From Adenophora triphylla var. japonica (taxonomy: Eukaryota; Streptophyta; Magnoliopsida; Asterales; Campanulaceae): a stretch of DNA of 64,000 nt. Location of the stretch: assembly GCA_022495995.1 (NCBI GenBank), contig JAFEMH010000166.1:638001-702000 (forward strand), in the 5' to 3' direction. Every line of letters begins with the position of its first letter. The stretch's first letter is position 1. Of the stretch, positions 1-10,199 are shown piece after piece. The notes below the pieces were generated by a model. It saw only the letters and a program-made list of their open reading frames with translations. It searched no databases and had not been told where the DNA came from. A program made the position numbers and the translations under genes.

Positions 1-737
1 GATGGGCATTGCAGCCCGCGATCCCCCATCCCTAACACTCGGTCTCCTCTCTTTGGATGTCCATCTGAGGTGACTGCTTGCCAAACTTCAGGCACGAATG
101 GAACGGGCTGGCCGTGAGGAGTACATTCGGGAGCAACGGCGACTTCATGATATGATTATAAGCAGACTGGCTAATATTGCAATCAGCCTTTATGTTAAGG
201 AGCTCAGCCACAGCCTTCAACACACTGATCTCGCAACTTGGATAGACCTTCTCTTTTGCAGAGTCCATAGCATCAATAAATTTCTTGGATGCAGAAGTTG
301 GTTCCTGCTGTTGGTTCTCTGACCAATCGAATTCACGATCGGCTGCATCCCTAACCATATCTTCCATATTCAAAGGTGGTTCTTCATTGTCCTGAACAAT
401 AGGTTCGGGTTCAGAAGATACATAAATATTCCTGGGGTGGATTATTCACAACATTTGGGCGCAATATCATTTGCTCACCATGAGCTATCCACCGTTTATA
501 CCCAACTTCAAACCCGTTATGCAAAAGATGTCTCTGAGTATCGATCACGCGTAGAAACTTGGTATTACGACACTTGGTGCATGAACACCTAATCTTATCA
601 CCATTTATGTAACTTAGATTTGATGTAGCAAATTCAATAAACCCCTTCAACCCTCTTATGAACTCAGGATTGATACCCATTTGATTCGGCAACCTTCGAT
701 TGTACATCCAACTACGATCATCTTTGACATATATCAT
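1..737 (-). pseudogene. CACTA (En/Spm) TNP2-like transposase, N-terminal fragment
   Basis: Two minus-strand reading frames (737-411 and 373-32) read as the N-terminal part of a plant CACTA transposase. The first begins MIYVKDDRSWMYNRRLP and carries the cysteine/histidine pattern of the transposase-associated domain: IRCSCTKCRN, then a histidine in QRHLLHNGF about 20 residues later, then YKRWIAHGE. The second frame holds the acidic MEDMVRDAA segment and SAKEKVYPSCE, which in TNP2 proteins leads to the catalytic region. The two frames are out of register around 373-411, so this copy carries an indel or has lost an intron boundary. The rest of the gene would lie left of base 1. No terminal inverted repeat belonging to it is visible to its right. 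Confidence 0.75.
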
Positions 738-2269
738 TCCTGCATTGCAATCTATATATTATACGTACACTCAATCTAATCGACGGATGAAACAAAATTG
801 GGATGTTAATAATTATTTGATTTCATACTATATTAACAGTTTAGATGTAATTAACGTATTACCATTCCCTAAATTTGAATTACAAACTTAAAAGCAACAA
901 GATACTTTATTTAGGTTTAGAATTGGGGTTGGCTTCTATCCCATCCCGAAATGCACAATTATATGAATTGCAAATATCACTTTGTCTACTTGCTTTATAA
1001 TCGAAAATCAAGAAATTTTGACAGCATAACCCCATGGTCTCCAAGTGCACGACGTAGACTAGGTCAATCAAACACTATCGATTAGAATCGACAGTATGTA
1101 ATCAACCATGTCTAGTAGACACTCAGAGAACAATAGAAATACAACCGAAATATCTCAACTATCGACTATTCAAGAAATTTTAATAGACAAATATGATATT
1201 TACAAAATCATATAATTGTGCATTTCAAGACTGTCCATACGGACAATTTAAGAATCGATGACTACATGTTGACATCAACATGATAAGTTAAAGATTCTTA
1301 AACGGGTTTCTAAGATTTTGTGTTTCAACCGTCACAACGTTACGTCGTAACATTAATTTTTATTCATTACCGTAAAATGCATAATTTAACAATAATGAAT
1401 TAACACACACATCTATCACATTTTTAAATTATTAATATTGTGAATAATTTTAAATATTAAGATTTAATTCTTTGTTGTAAAATATATAATTTTACAATGA
1501 TGAATTAACATTTATACACATCTGTCTTTTTTAAATAGTTAACAATATTTAAATAATATTTTTTTTTAATTTTTTTTCTTGAGACCTTTAACCTTTTAAT
1601 TGATCCGTGTCTTACAACAAACACCCTTAATTAATGATCTAAATAATAAATTTATTTTAATTCCTCCAACTTCTATCCAGTGGATATTATTTAAGTGGAT
1701 ATTATTCTAAAGTACGAAAGAAAAGAAGCTAATTAACACCTAATGTAGCATTCCTCTGTGTGTCATTAAACTCATGGCGACAAAATCTTATTTACTCCAT
1801 TGCATCTAGAGAATATCACAGGCACACAAAATCTTATACCACAGGAAAGCTAACCAAATGATCTCCTTAACAGTAACTTTTAAATCTCCTAAACAACAGT
1901 TTCTATCATATAACACAGATCAAGCAGACTATTTGGGATTCACCTAACAAACATGCAGAAAACGTATAAAACTTCTTTTTCAGGACCATTCAATTTATAA
2001 CCACAAGTCTTCCATTTTTGTTCTCCTATGAAATAACCCTATTATCAAAGATTTCAATGAATCATTCTCGGTTTCCTTCATCTAAATATGTTTCTCAATT
2101 AACATTTGTGACAAGGACATTCAATAATCTCTATTTCTATAGGGCTCAATCATATTATAAGGCTAAATTTCACATAATAGACACACAATAAACATGAATT
2201 CCTACAAAATCAACAAACTTTACACATTGGGGTGAAGAATGACTGTACCAGTAACGAACAACTTTACAC
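738..2269. other. AT-rich intergenic stretch, no gene seen
   Basis: Very AT-rich sequence with stop codons in all frames. I see no coding exon, RNA gene or paired repeat ends. It probably includes the upstream region of the CACTA transposase gene. Near its right end a short word (gaagaatgactgYaccag) occurs twice, at about 2235 and 2290. Confidence 0.4.
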
Positions 2270-2404
2270 TTGGAGCACCGCGTAGTGGTGAAGAATGACT
2301 GCACCAGAGTACTGGGAATTCAAGAGCAAATCACCGATACAGGGGAGACAGACACCAAAATTGGATTTGATAACATACATTACAAAAAAAAAACTAGAAA
2401 TTTC

Positions 2405-2407
<3 letters not shown>

Positions 2408-2447
<40 letters not shown>
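2408..2447. repeat. (GA)n microsatellite
   Basis: About 20 uninterrupted GA units. A related stretch with a similar flank (tttcattgagagag ... gacggattcgga) recurs at about 2552-2606, so the GA tract and its flanks are locally duplicated. Confidence 0.95.
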
Positions 2448-2448
<1 letters not shown>

Positions 2449-2609
2449 GGATTCGGACTTACCTTGGCTTCCTTGAAAAGGAGTAGACGGTGGCGATGCT
2501 AGGAGATGGCGGCGAGACTGAGACGAGACGGAATATCACTGTCAACAGAAAATTTCATTGAGAGAGAGAGAGAGAGACGGATTCGGAGAGAAAGAGAGAG
2601 AGTCGGAAA

Positions 2610-2850
2610 CACTACAAGAAAAATAACCTTTTGTGACTGCTTTCTTTGATGGCTAAAAAAAGCAGTCTCCATAGACCAGATAAGGAGAAGGAAATAAAAA
2701 GCAATCACGTTATCTTAAGGAGATGGCAGTACAATCACATGTGCAATCATGTTTGGTAATTTCGTCTTGAGCGTGAACGCGGGAAACAGGCGCGAATATG
2801 AAAAATCAAGCGTGATCGCTTTTTTGAACTGTGATGACTTTTGCAATCAC
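2610..2850 (+). mobile_element. Orphan CACTA-type terminus with subterminal repeats
   Basis: CACTACAAGAAAAATAACC at 2610 matches the conserved terminus of plant CACTA elements (CACTACAAGAAAA). It is followed by short subterminal repeats in both orientations, such as gtgactgc, tgcaatcac and gtgatcgc, as expected for transposase-binding sites. The orientation means the element extends to the right. I could not find the matching right end (TTTTCTTGTAGTG), so it is either truncated or degraded. It points away from the transposase fragment at 1-737 and need not belong to it. Confidence 0.6.
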
Positions 2851-2899
2851 GTTTGATTAATTATATAATTTAATCAATTTAAATACATGAAAAACAAAG

Positions 2900-3000
2900 A
2901 AGATTCTGATTTTCGTGGCGGTTCATGGCGGTTCCAGGCTTTTTCGATCCGGTTTCGATCCGATTTTTCGGTTCCGGTCCGATTTGACCATCCCTAATCT
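2900..3000. repeat. Possible orphan hAT-like end
   Basis: The segment ends in ggtccgatttgaccatcccta, preceded by repeated gatccggttt and ggttccgg words. Read on the minus strand it starts TAGGGATGGTCAAATCGG, which resembles hAT-type ends. No partner end or target duplication was found. Confidence 0.25.
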
Positions 3001-3122
3001 CAAGTACGGTGGCTTGTGCATCTTATAAGTTAACTAGCTGACTAGGCGTTGACAAAAATGGATGAGCGGGCACTGGCTTGGACACAAGGCAAGCTAAAAG
3101 GGTGGTAGTAAACCCCAAAACA

Positions 3123-3215
3123 AATAATGTGTTTGGTTTGGTGGTTAAGATTCAAGGATTTAGAGCGGAAGGTTGTGGGTTTGAGTATCATATTAGGCAT
3201 TATTTTTTTCATACA
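3123..3215 (+). repeat. tRNA-derived SINE-like fragment
   Basis: An A-box-like stretch (tttggtggttaagattc) and a B-box-like stretch (aggttgtgggtttgagtat) are spaced as in a pol III internal promoter. A T-rich tract follows. There is no plausible tRNA fold, so this is a SINE head rather than a tRNA gene. Confidence 0.45.
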
Positions 3216-3689
3216 AAGTTTTATAGTGTACTCCCTCCTTTCCTAAAAGACTAGTGAGTAACCCGTCGAAATTCGACGGGCATATTAAAGCTTATTATTA
3301 CTTAGCTGTATTTTAGCAATGGCATAGCAGAATACTTAGATGTATTTTAGCTGTATTTTAGTCTAGTATACCTCATAGCCATGTTGCTGGTCAAATTTCC
3401 CATTTTCTTTATACAATTGGTTAATTTTCAAAGAGAATAAAAGAGAGGAAATTGGTCCATGATATTGCCACCTCCGTCGAGGTCTGTACCATGTTGAAAA
3501 CTAATGAGTTTAGTTGATTGTTTGTTTGTTGATATTTGATTTGGATTAATTCCTTCCTACCCTCTAGCCCGATTTTAACCCATAAAAACCTATCCCAGTT
3601 CAAAACTCCAAACTCATTGAAAAGTCCAGATCAAAATACCGTGTAAACCCAAAGCTCCTTTGACCTGGTCAAATGGTCAAATATGATTT

Positions 3690-5155
3690 CTAAATACCAA
3701 TTTTACTCCTCCCCTCATTCACCCAACATACTCTCTCCCTCTCTCGCCAATCTCAGTCTGACATCCATTCTTCTTCGACACTGGAGGCCAGTCACCATCA
3801 GAGGTCTCTTTCTTCTTCCTCGTGTCCAATTTTCCTCACACACTTTGTTCTTAAGAATCCGAAAAGGAGAACATCGATTGCTCGCTCGCTTTGAATTTTC
3901 TTCGATTCTCATTCCTGTACCCGTTAAATTTTTCAATTTCCCTCCAAGGTTTGAGTTCTCAATCCATCCTCAATTTCTTTCTCACCCTCGGTTTTCAATA
4001 TTTCATTTCATTTCATTTGTTAGGGTTTCCAATTAGTTTACATTAGGGTTCGAACTTTGTGAGATGGATCTTTCTGATAATATGTATGGATTGGGGGTAT
4101 ATTCTCGATTCCGAGCCTTTATTTGTCTAATACGTGTTATCCATCTGTTATTTCCCGCTAATTTATCTTGTTTCTCTCCGTCTATTGATCCATGTGCCGT
4201 GAAAAAATCATAATTGATATTGTTTTGTTTGTTCTAAGTCACGTGAGCTATCTTGTGTGTGAAAGCTGTTGTACTTGTGCTGGAAATTACTTCATGCGTT
4301 CGGCTCAAATAACCTATTTTAAAAGTTAATTGTTTTTCAAATAAATGAGTAAATGCATACATAATTGGATTTTTTTTATTTTTATTTTTTTGCATTAATC
4401 AGTGTATTCAGGTCTATATGAGGGGTAAAGTTACAGCACAACGAAGGGTATTTTGTGCTTAATTTTTGAAGTAAAGTAGGTTGCGTGAAGGGAATGGATG
4501 AGTATGCAGATAGTTTTCGGTTTCAGGCTCGGAATAAATATGCCCATAAACTAAAGCAATGATTTTTATACGAAATGAACTATTCTCTGTTGTCCATGCT
4601 TGTTTTCTTTATTAACTAATCACACAGATAATATTTTGGATTTTTCAGGAAGGTTAAAGATTACTTCAAATGGAAGGATTAGGGGGTGATGGTCCCTCCC
4701 GAGTGCGACCCATTCATCACAAGTGGAGAAATGATTTATCCAGGGCATTTCAGTACTATCTGGATAGGTCTACTCCTCATCCAGTCCATAGGTGGCTTGG
4801 AACAGTCGTTGCTGCAGCGATTTATGTATTGCGAGTTTATTACATTCAAGGGTTTTATATCATCTCCTATGGTCTTGGAATCTACATATTGAATCTGTTA
4901 ATTGGGTTTCTGTCACCAAAGGTCGATCCGGAGCTGGAAGCTTCCGAAGGATCTTCGTTGCCAACTAAAGGCTCTAATGAATTTAAGCCTTTCATCCGCC
5001 GTCTGCCAGAGTTCAAGTTATGGTATATTATGTTCTTAAGCCTTTCAAAAAGCATCACATGTCCTACTCTTGATTTTTTTCGAGTTGCTATAGGACCATT
5101 CATAGTGTTGTCATGTCCTATACCAGTTGCTATAGGACCATTCAATGTCTTATAG
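3690..5155 (+). pseudogene. RER1: RER1 5' fragment (leader, intron, first coding exon) fused to repeat sequence
   Basis: RER1 is a Golgi membrane protein that returns escaped ER membrane proteins to the ER. The reading frame at 4670 gives [12 protein letters not shown], then [25 protein letters not shown], a first hydrophobic pair ([20 protein letters not shown] and [15 protein letters not shown]) and [16 protein letters not shown]. All of this matches the plant RER1 N-terminus. A pyrimidine-rich leader (about 3700-4050), an intron and a tttttcag acceptor at about 4650 precede the ATG, so promoter, leader and first intron were copied too. After about 119 residues RER1 identity stops at about 5025, and the frame continues for some 42 residues into the tandem array before a stop at 5153. 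The remaining transmembrane segments of RER1 (usual length about 190-200) are absent. Confidence 0.85.
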
Positions 5156-6180
5156 CATAGGTATATGATTTTTTGAGGTCCTATATCACTTGATATATGA
5201 CCATTCAAAGGTCTTATAGCTTCGTATATGATGTTGTTAAGTCCTATATCAGTTGCTATAGGACCATTCAACGTACTCTCTGATGAATTTAAGCCTTTCA
5301 AAAAGCATCACATGTCCTACTCTTGATTTTTTTCGAGTTGCTATAGGACCATTCGTAGTGTTGTCATGTCACTATACCGGTTCTTTATAGGACCATTCAA
5401 TGTCTTATAAGCATAGGTATATGATTTTTTGAGATCCTATATCACTTGATATAGGACCATTCAAAGGTCTTATAGCTTCATATATGATGTTGTTAAGTCC
5501 TATACCGATTCCTATAGGACCATTCAAAGGTCTTAATGCGTTTGTATAAGATTGTGTGAGGTCACTATACTACTTGCTATAGGACCATCCAATGGTGCTT
5601 ATAGCTTTGTATATGATGTTGCCGGGTCATATACCATTTGCTTTATAGGACCATTCAAAGGTCTTATAGGCTGTGTATATTATGTTCCCGAGGGTCTATA
5701 CCATTTGCTATAGGACCATTATAAGGTCTTATAGCTTTGTATATGATGTTGTTAAGTCCTATACCGGTTGTTATAGGACCATTCAAAGGTCTTAATGCGT
5801 TGGTATAAGATTGTGTGAGGTCATACATCACTTGATATAGGACCATTCAAAGGTCTTATAGCTTTGTATATGATGTTGTTAAGTCCTATACCAGTTGCTA
5901 TAGGACCATTCAAAGGTCTTAATGCGTTGGTATAAGATTGTGTGAGGTCCTATACTACTTGCTATATGACCATCCAATGGTCTTATAGCTTTGTATATGA
6001 TGTTGCCAGGTCATATACCATTTGCTATAGGACCATTCAAAGGTCTTATAGCTGTGTATATTATGTTCCCATGTCCTATACCATTTGCTATAGGACCATT
6101 CAAAGATCTTATATCTGTCTATATTATGTTCCCAGGTCCTATACCATTTGCGATAGGACCATTCAAAGGTCTTATATAAG
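5030..6180 (+). repeat. Tandem array of about 62-bp units
   Basis: Roughly 18 degenerate copies of a unit containing ctataggaccattcaaagg and cttatagctttgtatatgat. A longer duplication is superimposed: about 5034-5280 recurs at about 5285-5530, including gcatcacatgtcctactc. The array starts exactly where RER1 similarity ends. It has long open frames (for example 5942-6205) only because the unit lacks stops; there is no sign of a protein. Confidence 0.9.
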
Positions 6181-6545
6181 AGTAATTATAGTCATATACC
6201 TTTAGTTATAAGACTAATTTTAGTCTTATTTTTTAAGGTATAAGACTAATTTTAGTTTTATACATTTAGGTGTAGCAAGGCAGACGGGAGAGTGTATAAG
6301 GCAGAGCGGGTGGAGTCTTTGTATAAGACAAATTTTCACATTTTAAAGAAAACGTAAAAATTTGTGGTTTTTTTTTTTACTCTTAAATTTTAAGATATGA
6401 GAGTAATTCTAGTCTTATACCCAAACATATACTTAATTAAATTTTGAATATTGAATCTCATTAATTGATTATGAAATCTCATTTTTTTAAAATTAATTTT
6501 CCTCCACAGTTTATACTAATAAAATATATTGCAAAATTAAATGTA
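6181..6545. other. AT-rich spacer with short repeats
   Basis: Short imperfect repeats of tataagactaattttagt follow the tandem array, then AT-rich sequence without coding signal. Confidence 0.4.
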
Positions 6546-6546
6546 A

Positions 6547-6622
6547 ACAAAGCATTGGCCAAGCGGTTAAGACCTTAGTTTATAGTGAAGGGTCTAGAGT
6601 TCGAATCCCACACTCTACATTT
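6547..6622 (+). repeat. tRNA-like SINE head
   Basis: It holds an A-box (ttggccaagcggttaagac) and a B-box (gagttcgaatccc) at tRNA-like spacing, followed by a T-rich tract. The outer ends do not pair into an acceptor stem, so I call it a tRNA-derived SINE fragment or decayed tRNA copy, not a functional tRNA. Confidence 0.45.
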
Positions 6623-7159
6623 TGATTCAATTTTTCTAATATAACATAGAAAATGACGGGGTGGGCTAAGCGGGAGCATTTAGGAGGCTGGGACGGAAAG
6701 GAGGGGTATTCTAGGTATATTAATTACAGCGGGTTTCTGAGGAATTTCTGATCTCAATTGGATATTTATGGGTTTGTGATCTCACTTAGGGGTCTTAGGG
6801 TCCTTGGCTCTTGATTTCTCATGATTTTAATGATGTTATGCTTATACTAATATTTTTTTCTTTAAGAAGCAATTCGTTCAGATAGTCGTAGTGGAACATT
6901 TTTGCGAGTGGATTATATTGTCATCAATTTTGTAGTATTTTCCATTTCGTTAGAAGCTAACAGTAGTTTCCATTTCGTTAGAGGTTGACAAACGTAATTG
7001 AATTTACAAAAAATGAACTGAACGATGGATCATTTAACATTGAATTCTTTTTTATGTCAGTTCGAGCACATGCATTCATCGAAATGAAGTATGGGTGCCA
7101 TGTTATTTTTTCTTTATCATAAAAGTCTTAACGGCAGATCATTCCTGTTTGGCATGCAG

Positions 7160-7866
7160 GATAAGAGAAAAGATGCAGTTAAGAAGGTGATTGCCGTAAT
7201 GACTGTTGGGAAGGATGTTTTATCACTTTTGAACGTGTAGTGAATTGTATGCAAACAGAAAATTTGGAGCTCAAAAAGCTTGTTTACTTATACCTCATTA
7301 ATTATGCTAAAAGTCAACCTGAACCTTGCAATACTTGCCGTAAATACGTTTGTGAAGGTGAAAATTGTGATAGACTCTAATCTCTCATATTCAAGGATTA
7401 AACATTTATGGCTGGCTTTGATAGTTTAAGTTTATCAGTTTCATGTAATTTCCTCTCATGGCATTAAACTCATTCATTTACCATGAACTTGAGATGTATC
7501 AGATAAATATTTGCATTTTGGCATCCTTTTGTCTCACTTAAATAAACTTGTGCAATACTATGCACCTAAAGCATATTTTTTTTTGTTGAATAATCCTAGA
7601 AGAGCTACTTATCTGATGGGCTTACCGGCAAAAAAGAATTAAAATTATATCATCAATATTCAAACATCTGAAGCCCACCCATTATTGTTAGATATAGTGG
7701 TTGGAAGTTGTTTCTAAGACAACTGAAGCAATGGTTTATTCTTTTATTTTATTTTTTTTTGCAGGAATCTCAGGACCCAAATCCTTTAATTCGTGCTTTG
7801 GCTATGCGGACAAGGGGATGCATTCGTGTGGATAAAATTACAGAATATATTTGTGATCCTCCAAAG
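7160..7866 (+). pseudogene. Beta-adaptin (AP-1/AP-2 large subunit) two-exon fragment
   Basis: Beta-adaptins are large subunits of clathrin adaptor complexes. The first segment (about 7160-7361) reads [20 protein letters not shown], then [20 protein letters not shown] in another frame, then a third frame. At least two single-base-scale frameshifts and a stop therefore break it. An intron follows with gtgaaaat and a tttttttttgcag acceptor. The second exon (about 7764-7866) reads [32 protein letters not shown], ending at a gtatac donor. Both segments are the N-terminal armadillo-like trunk region of an approximately 890-residue protein. The intron is retained, so this is a genomic fragment and not a processed copy. 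The first coding exons and all of the remainder are missing. Confidence 0.85.
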
Positions 7867-8204
7867 GTATACGAAGGTTAATATTTCTGTTCAATGATCC
7901 ATCTTTTTTCAGTACTTTGTTTGGAAGTTGGAAGCTTTTCTGAGAGTGATATTTATTAGTGACTTTGTTGCCGTAATTTCATTTGAAAGTGCAGTGACCA
8001 AAGTGCGATTGTGCCTTTGGGAATAGTATACCACTATGATATTATTACTTATTGCTATAATTTGTAATTTCATTAGGCCATATTGTTTTCGTTTATTTAA
8101 ATGAAATTACAGAGTATATGGGACGGAGAGAGTACACCTCATAGCCATGTTGTCGTTTAGGATGCAAATGTTGCTTATACCATGTTTTTCCTAATTCTTT
8201 CCCA

Positions 8205-8313
8205 AGGGTTGAGAACTCGTTTGGTGTTGATGGCTCGTTCGTCTATCGTATTAGGAACATCAACATTGATAAACTTATTGCATCAGCCATGGAAATGATA
8301 TCAGAACCAGTGT
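8205..8313 (+). pseudogene. Possible captured terminal exon, unrecognised
   Basis: An open stretch reads [20 protein letters not shown], then [14 protein letters not shown] and a stop. Its composition is protein-like and differs from the AT-rich surroundings, but I recognise no family and see no clear splice acceptor. It sits among other captured fragments. Confidence 0.2.
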
Positions 8314-8639
8314 AAGCCAGCTCTTGGTGTCATAGCCAAGTAGAGTACCATAAAGCAGACACTGATTATAAATACCATAGAAGAACTCCATCTCTTGCAA
8401 GCTCAAACAAAGCAATGTAATAGTAATCCAATTAATATTGGATTACTATTCCAACATGTATAAATATGCAAGTGCAACAAACTGTTTGGCAAACTGTATT
8501 CCATTAATAAAATACAACGATTTCATAAAACCAAACATCAATATACTGTATCTACCAATATCATAAAGCATCTAACTGCAAAGGCAGCCATTTTAACAAT
8601 GGTACTTTATCTACCAATATAATAAATACCACATGTATA

Positions 8640-8972
8640 AAAATGACATTGGCGCTTGATTTTATTAGGAAAGTAACTGGAAAGGCAGAAATTACAGCAA
8701 TGGTAGCTGAGCAAACAAATGCAACCGAGGGTGATAGTCCAGACCCTGCATGGAAAATATGCAACTAAATCAGAGTTTAAGCTATCTTCAAATATTACAA
8801 CCCCCAGTTAAACAACTTACTTCTACTTAAATAGTATTCACATTCTACGTCCATTTAACTATTTGGAAGATATACCTGTAGAAACAATTCCATCAATTAC
8901 AATATCTAGTCCAACTGGCAGACCAAGATAAATCCCTCTTGATTGAGCAAACTCATAAAAACCTTTATACCT
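8640..8972 (-). pseudogene. Two exons of an unrecognised membrane protein
   Basis: On the minus strand a ttgcag acceptor at about 8973 is followed by YKGFYEFAQSRGIYLGLPVG, then LDIVIDGIVSTG and a gtatat donor at about 8879. A second exon follows after a catgcag acceptor at about 8743, reading SGLSPSVAFVCSATIAVISA, then FPVTFLIKSSA. The splice phases agree (a codon split after its first base), so these look like consecutive exons. The second exon is a probable membrane segment. I do not recognise the family. The strand is the same as the Helitron helicase next to it. No start or stop context is preserved, so it is most likely a captured fragment. Confidence 0.45.
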
Positions 8973-9054
8973 GCAAATCAGAGACAGCAATTCTATTAAG
9001 CATATGGGACATGCACTTTTTCACAACTTGTTAATATTTATAGATTAAAATACC

Positions 9055-9284
9055 TCACAACTTGTCGAAAATTTCTTTATACACCACATTAGTTGTGGTA
9101 TCATGCGTCTGACCATCTTTATCACAAATTAGAACTTTGAGCCCTTTTTTACTGGTAACTCTAGAGATTGTCACATACAACTGACCGTGGTTGAATACAG
9201 GTCGAGGAAGGTATAGCCCCACCTGTGAAAGTGATTGTCCCTGACTCTTATTTATAGTCATAGCAAACAAAAACAATATGTGTA
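9055..9284 (-). pseudogene. Helitron Rep/helicase, C-terminal fragment
   Basis: The frame reads FAMTINKSQGQSLSQVGLYL, then RPVFNHGQLYVTISRVTS, KKGLKVLICDKDG and NVVYKEIF, ending at a stop at 9055. This is the end of the PIF1-type helicase of plant Helitrons (superfamily 1 motifs V and VI). Upstream of about 9284 the similarity stops in AT-rich sequence, so the replication-initiator domain and helicase motifs I-IV are missing. Confidence 0.85.
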
Positions 9285-9830
9285 TGTATATAGATCATTA
9301 TAGTACTACTTCTTTAGTCAAAAGAATATTAAAAAAATGGTACAATCATTCTCTTGTGGGTCATTTTCTGATTAGGAAATATAGTTATAATTTCTCTTGT
9401 GGGTCATTTTCTGATTAGGAAAGATTAGTCAAAACATATTTAGTCAAAAGAAGATTAAAAAAATGGTACAATCATTCTCTCTGTACTGTATGTATATGGA
9501 TCATTATAGTACTACTTCTTTCATCTAAAAAAAATTATAAAAATATATTATTTTAAAAAATAATATTTATTTTTGGACCGTTACTCTTTGATTATATTTT
9601 TAAATTCTTATTTATAACTCTTGCATGCATATAGATCATTACATTAATATTTCTTTCGTCCCAAAATAAAAATAATTGATCAATTTTTATTTTGCTTAAA
9701 ATAAAAAAAATATTCATTTATTCGACTATATTATTGTAACTATTTCTAATTTATATACCAAAGATTTCAATTTATAAAATAAATTTGTATGTATATGGAT
9801 CATAATTATAGTACTACTTCTTCTGTCTCA
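9277..9830 (+). repeat. Dispersed short repeats
   Basis: The word tgtatatRgatcattatagtactacttcttt recurs in variant forms at about 9284, 9487, 9627 and 9787, each followed by AT-rich sequence. A second word (ctcttgtgggtcattttctgattagga) is present twice at 9353-9420. The region looks like decayed tandem or nested MITE copies. No gene is visible. Confidence 0.5.
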
Positions 9831-10021
9831 AAATGAATTATAAATAAAAAATTTAAAAATAAAAAATGTGCATTTGAATAAAATATTAATCGATCCAGTT
9901 TTGAAGAGTTACATTTTCTTATTTACTAATTGCTTTCCCATTTTCTGAAAATTCAAAATTTGATTTCAAAATTCAAATGGTGATTGAGCTTAAATCGAGA
10001 TAATTTACTGTATAAATATCA

Positions 10022-10185
10022 AGGTTCTAAAAAGCGTTAGGCGGATGCTAGGCGGCGGAGCGGAGCCTAGCGCCTAGCGGGACTAGTCGGGGACTAGTCG
10101 GGATTAGTCGGGACCTAGGCGGGGCTTAGAACTAGGCGTTGGAGAGGGGCTAGCGCCTAGGCGCCAGCGGGTCTTTTAAAACACT
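10022..10185. repeat. GC-rich cctaggcg repeat island
   Basis: A GC-rich block in AT-rich surroundings is made of variants of gcctaggcg, gcgcctag and gggactagtcgg. It is bounded by aaggttctaaaaagcg on the left and gggtcttttaaaacac on the right, which are roughly inverted. It is non-coding and probably the core of a small interspersed element. Confidence 0.5.
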
Positions 10186-10199
10186 AATAAATATTTACC

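Larger units (their letters stand above)
3251..9284 (-). mobile_element. Helitron-derived block with captured gene fragments
   Basis: The 3' end on the minus strand is typical of a Helitron: a near-perfect hairpin (CCCGTCGAA T TTCGACGGG at 3262-3280), seven bases, then CTAG (3251-3254) next to a host T. The only Helitron protein visible on this strand is the helicase C-terminus at 9055-9284. Between them are pieces of unrelated cellular genes in both orientations and a tandem array, the usual content of a gene-capturing Helitron. The 5' end (TC) was not located, so the right limit is provisional. A half Stowaway-like end (tactccctcctttcc) abuts the CTAG end at 3233-3250, and a similar end (gggacggagagagtac) lies at 8120-8135. 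The true 5' end may therefore lie near 8.1 kb, with the helicase belonging to a neighbouring copy. Confidence 0.55.

Noticed and set aside
2270..2486. Open frames ending in RERERERER
   Set aside because: Translation of the (GA)n microsatellite.
3683..4036. 117-codon open frame upstream of the RER1 exon
   Set aside because: The composition is that of a pyrimidine-rich plant leader, and the position fits the RER1 5'-UTR exon.
5942..6205. Two overlapping repetitive open frames
   Set aside because: They are translations of the 62-bp tandem unit, which happens to lack stops.
6547..6622. Possible functional tRNA gene
   Set aside because: A and B boxes are present, but the ends do not form an acceptor stem and the anticodon arm is not convincing.
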